The translations under genes were made by a program, and so were the position numbers. A stretch of DNA of 60,377 bases from Nitrospira sp. (GTDB taxonomy: Bacteria > Nitrospirota > Nitrospiria > Nitrospirales > Nitrospiraceae), in the NCBI GenBank assembly GCA_019636875.1, contig JAHBWR010000011.1, positions 1 through 60,377 on the forward strand. The letters are read 5' to 3'. The notes beneath the pieces were generated by a model. It searched no databases and was not told where the DNA came from. It saw nothing but the letters and a program-made list of their open reading frames with translations. The first letter of the stretch is position 1; each line of letters opens with the position of its first letter. Below are positions 55,998 to 60,377 of this stretch, piece by piece.

Positions 55998-56552
55998 ATG
56001 ATGAAGCACGCCAATCAGAAATTTCTTCTGGGCTCATTGCTGCTTAGCGCCATGGTTCTAATCAGTGCCGGTGGGGTCTGGGCGATGGGCTCCCGTGTTC
56101 CGGCGGTGGGCACGACCGCGGAGGATTTTCAGCTCACGGATCTGGCGGGCAAGCGGCAGAGCTTGAGCCAGTATCGCGGCAAGGTCGTGCTGGTGAATTT
56201 CTGGGCCACCTGGTGTAAGCCCTGCACGACGGAAATGCCGGCCATGCAGGCGATGTACGACAAGCTGCAAGACAAGGGGTTTGTAGTATTGGCCGTGAAT
56301 GAATTGGAAGACGAAGCCAAAGTCCGCGAACATATTCAGCAGCATGGCCATACCTTCCCAGTGTTATTGGACAGCGACAACAAAGTCGCCAACCAATTTG
56401 GGGTCTTTGGCTTGCCTGTGAGCGTATTTATCGACGAAAAGGGTGTCGTCCGTGAGTACATCAAGGGCGGGCTCCTGACCGAGCAGGTGATTCGCGATAC
56501 CGTGGCCCGTATTCAGAAGCCGGACTTGGTCAAGGCGGCATCGCTACAGTAG
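55998..56552 (+). CDS. TlpA/ResA-type periplasmic thiol-disulfide oxidoreductase
   Basis: 184 residues. A signal sequence or anchor (QKFLLGSLLLSAMVLISAGGVWA) precedes a thioredoxin fold with the active site WATWCKPC (C-x2-C) and cis-Pro in FGLPVSVFID. GGAGG lies eight bases before the first ATG; a twelve-codon longer frame was rejected. Family members reduce cytochrome c haem-binding cysteines or other secreted thiols. It is sandwiched between two small CxWxC proteins, so its substrates may be those cysteines (inference). Confidence 0.9.
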   Translation: MMKHANQKFLLGSLLLSAMVLISAGGVWAMGSRVPAVGTTAEDFQLTDLAGKRQSLSQYRGKVVLVNFWATWCKPCTTEMPAMQAMYDKLQDKGFVVLAVNELEDEAKVREHIQQHGHTFPVLLDSDNKVANQFGVFGLPVSVFIDEKGVVREYIKGGLLTEQVIRDTVARIQKPDLVKAASLQ

Positions 56553-56573
56553 AAGACTTGTAGGACCTTGAAC

Positions 56574-56873
56574 GTGAAACGCTCTGCACTCATTTGGGCG
56601 CTGTTACTTTGTATCGTACTCGTGAACGGCTTTATGGCTGCCTCGAGTGTCGGTCATGCTGCACATCATGCCGATCATCAAGCCGGCACTCACTCGACAG
56701 GTCTTTGCGCCTGGCTATGCGCGGGCGGCGTGGGAATCGAGTCGTCTGTCGTTCACTTCGCATCAGGCCTTCAACTGCTTGAAAGAGTGACCATTCCGTC
56801 CGTTGGCGTCGTCCTAGGCGTGGTTTCGCTCCCATACTTCTTCCGTGGTCCCCCTCGTCACTTTCTTGCATAG
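56574..56873 (+). CDS. small secreted His-rich CxWxC protein (copy 2)
   Basis: 99 residues. Signal peptide MKRSALIWALLLCIVLVNGFMAAS, then VGHAAHHADHQAGTHST, GLCAWLCAGG, a hydrophobic middle and YFFRGPPRHFLA. It is clearly a paralogue of the protein at 55561 (HHAxHQAxTH and LCxWxCAxG in common). AGGA lies eight bases before the GTG used here; a TTG two codons upstream is possible. It starts 21 bp after the TlpA stop, hence cotranscribed. Confidence 0.72.
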   Translation: MKRSALIWALLLCIVLVNGFMAASSVGHAAHHADHQAGTHSTGLCAWLCAGGVGIESSVVHFASGLQLLERVTIPSVGVVLGVVSLPYFFRGPPRHFLA

Positions 56874-56971
56874 CGCTCACAGTTAGGGCGCACATTCTCA
56901 ACAACCGTGTCTTGCGGCGGGTTCCGATGGGCGGACCCTGTCGTGTCACTCAACAGAAAGAGTGTGGAATC

Positions 56972-58042
56972 ATGCTGCGTACGATCTGGTCCTCTGTGCT
57001 TTTCATCGGCGGTGTTCTAGGAATCGTGGTCCCGACGATCAACCCAACGCTGGTCGAGGCTTCCTGCGGCTCGGTCAGTTGCTTCGTGGTGATCGGGTCG
57101 CAGCAGCAAGTGCCGATGAAAGGCCTGCTGACGGTGAACGCGATCTATAACTTTACGCCGATGGAGGCGCCTCCAGGCGAAGGTGGCCGTATCCCTTTTG
57201 CTAGTCAAGGCGACAGGACGCTCACCTTAGCCAATTTAGATGTGAACCGCATCGAGACCACGACACGTACCGCGACGCTGGACCTCAACTACGGGCTGAC
57301 TGAACGCCTCGGCATACAGGTCGCGATCCCCTACAAGCATGTGGAGTCCGATGCACAGATCGGAGGCCTGACGCCGGTGCCCTATAGCGAAAGAGGGCTC
57401 GGCGATATTCGGGCGACGCTGAAGTACAACGTGCTCCCGACGCTGCGGAGCATGGTGGTACTTGGCGTGGGGGTCGATTTCCCGACGGGGAGTTATGGTC
57501 GATTTGCCCAAGGAACCACTCTGGCTGAATCGACGCTTCAGATCGGGCGGGGAAACTTCGGTGTCGTTCCGATGATCTATCAGACGTATGAGTTGATTCC
57601 TCACCGAGTGAATCAGTTCGCATCGGCGAGTTATCGACACACATTTAAGAACAGCGATGGCTATCAGTTCGGTGATGAAGTGAGTGGGGCATTGGGACTC
57701 AACGTGATTCCGCTTGAACGGGCGCCTTGGTTGGTACTGACGCAGCAGTTCAACTTTCGATGGATGCAGAACGACGCGATGGATGCGTCACTATTTCTGT
57801 TCAATCCTGGTGGAGCTCCCATCCTGCTCGACCCGACTGTCAAGTTTCGGGCTGTGCCGACAACCGGCTCGACCTATGTCGCGTATTCGCCCGGTGTCAT
57901 GTTCAATGTGTTCAACTTTGCTTCCGCCTATTTCATCGCGCAAATCCCGATCCATCGAGACTTCAATGGCAATCTGGAACAACAGATCAGCTACATCTTT
58001 GGCGTGACGAAGTCGTTTCAACTGTTCGGAGGATCCTCCTAG
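56972..58042 (+). CDS. outer-membrane barrel protein, MetA/transporter-like
   Basis: 356 residues. Signal peptide (MLRTIWSSVLFIGGVLGIVV..., cut near VEA), then SCGSVSCFVVIGSQQQV with two Cys. Alternating strands follow (TATLDLNYGLTERLGIQVAIPYKHV, GLGDIRATLKYNVL, VVLGVGVDFPTGSYG), typical of the Phenol_MetA_deg/transporter-like outer-membrane barrels. The C-terminus ends with SFQLFGGSS rather than a Phe. Substrate unknown; the name of the family does not imply phenol breakdown. It lies between two small CxWxC genes in one apparent operon. Confidence 0.75.
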   Translation: MLRTIWSSVLFIGGVLGIVVPTINPTLVEASCGSVSCFVVIGSQQQVPMKGLLTVNAIYNFTPMEAPPGEGGRIPFASQGDRTLTLANLDVNRIETTTRTATLDLNYGLTERLGIQVAIPYKHVESDAQIGGLTPVPYSERGLGDIRATLKYNVLPTLRSMVVLGVGVDFPTGSYGRFAQGTTLAESTLQIGRGNFGVVPMIYQTYELIPHRVNQFASASYRHTFKNSDGYQFGDEVSGALGLNVIPLERAPWLVLTQQFNFRWMQNDAMDASLFLFNPGGAPILLDPTVKFRAVPTTGSTYVAYSPGVMFNVFNFASAYFIAQIPIHRDFNGNLEQQISYIFGVTKSFQLFGGSS

Positions 58043-58075
58043 GAAGACCAACAGGACGGCACTATCGAATTGGCT

Positions 58076-58468
58076 ATGTTGACGAAGACTCGACAACACA
58101 TTTCTCAGGTGCTTACGGGCTGCTGTGCCGTACTCTGGCTGACAGGATTCTTGTCGGTCGGGCAAGGGAATCTGACGGGCCAGTGGGTGGCGCCGCACTG
58201 TCCGAGCAGCCAAGCGCAGCACGGTCAACAGAGCCACAATCATTGTACATGGCATTGTGTCGGGCTCGACATCCAGGGTGGTGGAGGGCGTGGCGAAAGT
58301 ACTACGGACGTTCTGACAAGGCTGGTATGGCGTCTTGGCGCTGTCCCGATGCAGGACGCTACGGTTGAAGGTGAATTTCCCCCTCGCGGCCCACCACGAG
58401 TAATGTTCAGATCGTATAAAACCTATGTGATTTGGGAGCCGGCTGCGCTCTCTTCGGCGAAAAGTTAA
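58076..58468 (+). CDS. small secreted His/Cys-rich protein (copy 3, divergent)
   Basis: 130 residues. A hydrophobic signal-like segment (VLTGCCAVLWLTGFLSVG) is followed by APHCPSSQAQHGQQSHNHCTWHCVG, then a Gly-rich middle and PPRGPPRVMFRSYKTY. The C-x-W-x-C core is kept as HCTWHC, with extra Cys and His, and the R-G-P-P ending is shared with copy 2. It is longer and more diverged than copies 1 and 2. The start is an ATG with a weak ribosome-binding site; a TTG two codons upstream is possible. It follows the barrel gene by 33 bp. Confidence 0.65.
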   Translation: MLTKTRQHISQVLTGCCAVLWLTGFLSVGQGNLTGQWVAPHCPSSQAQHGQQSHNHCTWHCVGLDIQGGGGRGESTTDVLTRLVWRLGAVPMQDATVEGEFPPRGPPRVMFRSYKTYVIWEPAALSSAKS

Positions 58469-58500
58469 GACGACGATTATAAACGAGGAAGGAATGATCC

Positions 58501-59970
58501 ATGGAAACGATGAAGAGACGAATGTATGCATCATATGTCGCAACAGGTGCGTTAGGACTTACGCTGATCAGTCTTGCAGCGTGTAGCTCGGGAGAGTCCA
58601 CTCCCACCACGGGCACACCGGCGCCAGGTGGCAGTGCCGGTGCAACTAGTGCGTTGGTGTTTGTGAACAATACGGGTGACAAAACATTAACGAGCGTGGC
58701 GTTGAAAGGTGACTCCGGTAACGCCGTGGTCAATACGATCGATGCGGCTGAGTTCGAAAACGCTGCACTTGGAGACATGCAGTTTTCAAATGGGGATTGG
58801 CTTTTCGTGAACCTTGCAGCCGCCAATAAGGTGGCCACGATTGACCCCTTGACTGCGGCAACACCGGTTCACGAGGCTAATCTGCAGGCTGGTACTCGCC
58901 CAGTACATCTGTATCGTGACGCAAACGACGGCGAGATCATCTGGATCATGAACGATGGCGATAACGCTCCGAGCACAACGACCCCAGGAGATGATTTGGT
59001 GAACTGTTCGGCTCAAGGCGGTGGGTCAGTAACCGTGATGCATAACTCTCATCTTGGACCAGGGGGGACCCCGCCCACGGTGCTGGGAACGACCTGTCTT
59101 TTGGCTGATGGGCATAAGGTCGCGGCGTTTGCGGAAAACAAGCGGGTCTTCATCTCCAGCACCACCGCTGGAGAGATCGCCGTGCTGGATGGGGATGAGA
59201 CATCGGGGACCTATCGCCAGATGATCGCACGTATTGATCTCTGTGACTCAACGAAAGAAACTTGTAACGACGAATCACTTACTGCCTTAACGGCACCGTT
59301 CACACCTAACGGCTCTGAACCACATGGGATTCGTTGGTCCAAACTGTCCAAGAAGGTTTACAGCTATCAAGAAGGGTATCAACAGATTGTAGAGATCGAC
59401 CCCAATCCGCCATTTGCCGTTACGAACAGGTGGGATTTTGCCGGTACGCCGTATACTGGATATGGGATTTCACCGGACGGCAAGTATCTCCTGCTGCGCG
59501 GAGAAACGACCGCGCCTCAAGCTACCAGACTTGGCGTCATCGATCTGAGTGCGGCAACCCCAACCATCGCAGACCTAACCACTCCTGAGCTGGATGGAAC
59601 CTCGGCGGGATCGTTCAAGTTCTCACCCGACTCAAAGCGGTTCTACATTTTAGCTGGGAACGGGGCTACCGCAACAAAGAAAGACAGGTTGTTTGCGTAT
59701 GACTGGGCAACCCTGGCTCCGCCGGCGCTCACCCTGCTGAGGGAGATTCCATTGGTTTCGACTGGAGGCCACGGATTCGATGTGTTGGCGCAGGGAGCCG
59801 GACAAGCTAAGTATCTGGCAGTGTCCAATGCTGCGCCAGCCAATTCGCTGACGATCATCAATGCCACAGACAACCAGGAGAAGCAGACGGTATCTGTCGG
59901 AACAAATCCTGGAGGCGTGACGGTTTATGAATCGGGGGCAGCATCAGCTGGCAATCAAGCGACTAACTAA
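58501..59970 (+). CDS. beta-propeller (YVTN-like) lipoprotein
   Basis: 489 residues. The N-terminus is a lipoprotein signal with lipobox LAAC, followed by a Ser/Gly/Pro/Thr-rich linker. The rest repeats short blade-like units with VFVNN, VATIDP, EIAVLDGD, YSYQEGYQQIVEID, GISPDGKYLLL and KFSPDSKRFYILAG, consistent with a seven-bladed propeller. GHGFD near the end and four Cys (NCSAQ, TTCLL, IDLCD, ETCND) may bind metal or form disulfides (inference). GAGGAAGGA precedes the ATG. It follows copy 3 by 32 bp and ends the operon before two hairpins. Confidence 0.82.
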   Translation: METMKRRMYASYVATGALGLTLISLAACSSGESTPTTGTPAPGGSAGATSALVFVNNTGDKTLTSVALKGDSGNAVVNTIDAAEFENAALGDMQFSNGDWLFVNLAAANKVATIDPLTAATPVHEANLQAGTRPVHLYRDANDGEIIWIMNDGDNAPSTTTPGDDLVNCSAQGGGSVTVMHNSHLGPGGTPPTVLGTTCLLADGHKVAAFAENKRVFISSTTAGEIAVLDGDETSGTYRQMIARIDLCDSTKETCNDESLTALTAPFTPNGSEPHGIRWSKLSKKVYSYQEGYQQIVEIDPNPPFAVTNRWDFAGTPYTGYGISPDGKYLLLRGETTAPQATRLGVIDLSAATPTIADLTTPELDGTSAGSFKFSPDSKRFYILAGNGATATKKDRLFAYDWATLAPPALTLLREIPLVSTGGHGFDVLAQGAGQAKYLAVSNAAPANSLTIINATDNQEKQTVSVGTNPGGVTVYESGAASAGNQATN

Positions 59971-60073
59971 TTCAGATGGGATATGGGGCAGTCTATCGCA
60001 GTCCATCGGATTCGATAGGCTGTTCCATCCATCGGGGCAGGCAAGGTAGTAGGTGATTTCAAATGTAGTACTG

Positions 60074-60099
60074 TCCGAGCCGGCTGCCTCCGGCTCGGA
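60074..60099. repeat. perfect 10-bp hairpin
   Basis: TCCGAGCCGG, loop ctgcct, CCGGCTCGGA. It comes just ahead of the rho-independent terminator and is probably part of the transcript's 3' end. Confidence 0.6.
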
Positions 60100-60104
60100 T
60101 CAGC

Positions 60105-60149
60105 GCGGGGCCGAGGGTCGCCTCCCTTGACCTGGCCCCGCAGTTTTTC
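60105..60149 (+). terminator. rho-independent terminator after lipoprotein gene
   Basis: GCGGGGCC (60105-60112) pairs with GGCCCCGC (60134-60141), with a small inner GAGG/CCTC stem, followed by AGTTTTTCT. It separates the envelope operon from the TonB-like gene. Confidence 0.75.
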
Positions 60150-60209
60150 TATTGTCAAAGAAGTGATGGGTTCTGTTTGCTGTTCGGGGTACCGGGTGTT
60201 GTGTGGAGA

Positions 60210-60377
60210 ATGATCTCGAAGGATGACAATCAGTTTTACTTCCCTGCATGGGTGTTTTCACTGGTCTTGCATGGAGTGATGGTCGCCTTAGCGTTCGCCT
60301 TTGTTGCCCAAGTCAAACCTGTCCTCCAAGGGGACACGTTTCAATGGGACGTGGCGTTGGTGGATGGGGCAAGGCCC
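60210..60377 (+). CDS. TonB-like energy transducer, 3' truncated by window
   Basis: 56 codons are visible and open to the window edge. A single hydrophobic segment (FPAWVFSLVLHGVMVALAFAFVAQ) with an internal Ser-x3-His pattern (SLVLH), followed by KPVLQGDTFQWDVALV, is characteristic of TonB N-termini, which sit in the inner membrane with ExbB/ExbD. The gene comes after a terminator, so it starts its own unit. It fits an outer-membrane uptake function for the neighbouring envelope genes (inference). Confidence 0.65.
   Translation, partial: MISKDDNQFYFPAWVFSLVLHGVMVALAFAFVAQVKPVLQGDTFQWDVALVDGARP

Noticed and set aside
1..60377. tRNA, rRNA, CRISPR, IS elements or prophage
   Set aside because: All intergenic gaps were read; none shows a cloverleaf, regular spaced repeats, a transposase or phage genes.

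Overview
The window looks like a chromosomal segment of a Nitrospira-type nitrite oxidiser (Nitrospirota). This is an inference from gene content and style: moderately GC-rich DNA, a complete 13-gene nuo operon with a nuoCD fusion, very dense two-component signalling, and a luxI/luxR pair of the kind known from Nitrospira moscoviensis. No rRNA, tRNA, CRISPR array, insertion sequence or prophage was seen.

Layout. 1-4.5 kb: a REP-like hairpin, a lone HNH endonuclease, a small DUF486 membrane protein and a HerA/VirB4-like ATPase. 4.6-25 kb: a signalling island with a NarX-type kinase and its NarL-type regulator, another NarL-type regulator, two damaged or degenerate receivers, a DUF3391/HD-GYP protein that has lost most metal ligands, a 6-TM histidine kinase, a FIST sensor next to a large hybrid kinase (PAS-GAF-PAS-HisKA-HATPase-REC-HPt), a REC-kinase hybrid, a receiver-DHp protein without a catalytic domain, a 7-PAS kinase with its regulator, and a compact soluble kinase with its regulator. 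25-27 kb: a convergent quorum-sensing pair (AHL synthase and LuxR receptor). A lux-box-like 20-bp palindrome lies between luxI and the divergent kinase/regulator operon, and an 11-bp motif recurs upstream of luxI (twice) and luxR (once).

27-35.7 kb: FadL-type porin, UvrC, a DapF homologue in which both catalytic cysteines are serine, a glyoxalase-like protein, a site-2 protease with CBS domains, an uncharacterised membrane protein and a YihY-family membrane protein. 35.8-51.1 kb: nuoA-B-CD-E-F-G-H-I-J-K-L-M-N on the minus strand, a full NADH:quinone oxidoreductase, preceded by a MidA/NDUFAF7-type methyltransferase. NDUFAF7 is the complex I assembly methyltransferase of mitochondria, so this placement is functionally suggestive. 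52.6-55.3 kb: secA.

55.4-60.4 kb: a plus-strand envelope cluster with three small secreted proteins sharing a layout (signal peptide, His-rich stretch, CxWxC or HCxWHC core, C-terminal R-G/A-P-P), a TlpA/ResA thioredoxin, an outer-membrane barrel, a beta-propeller lipoprotein, and the start of a TonB-like protein cut by the window edge. The three small proteins with their thioredoxin and the quorum-sensing control region are the two least described parts of the window.
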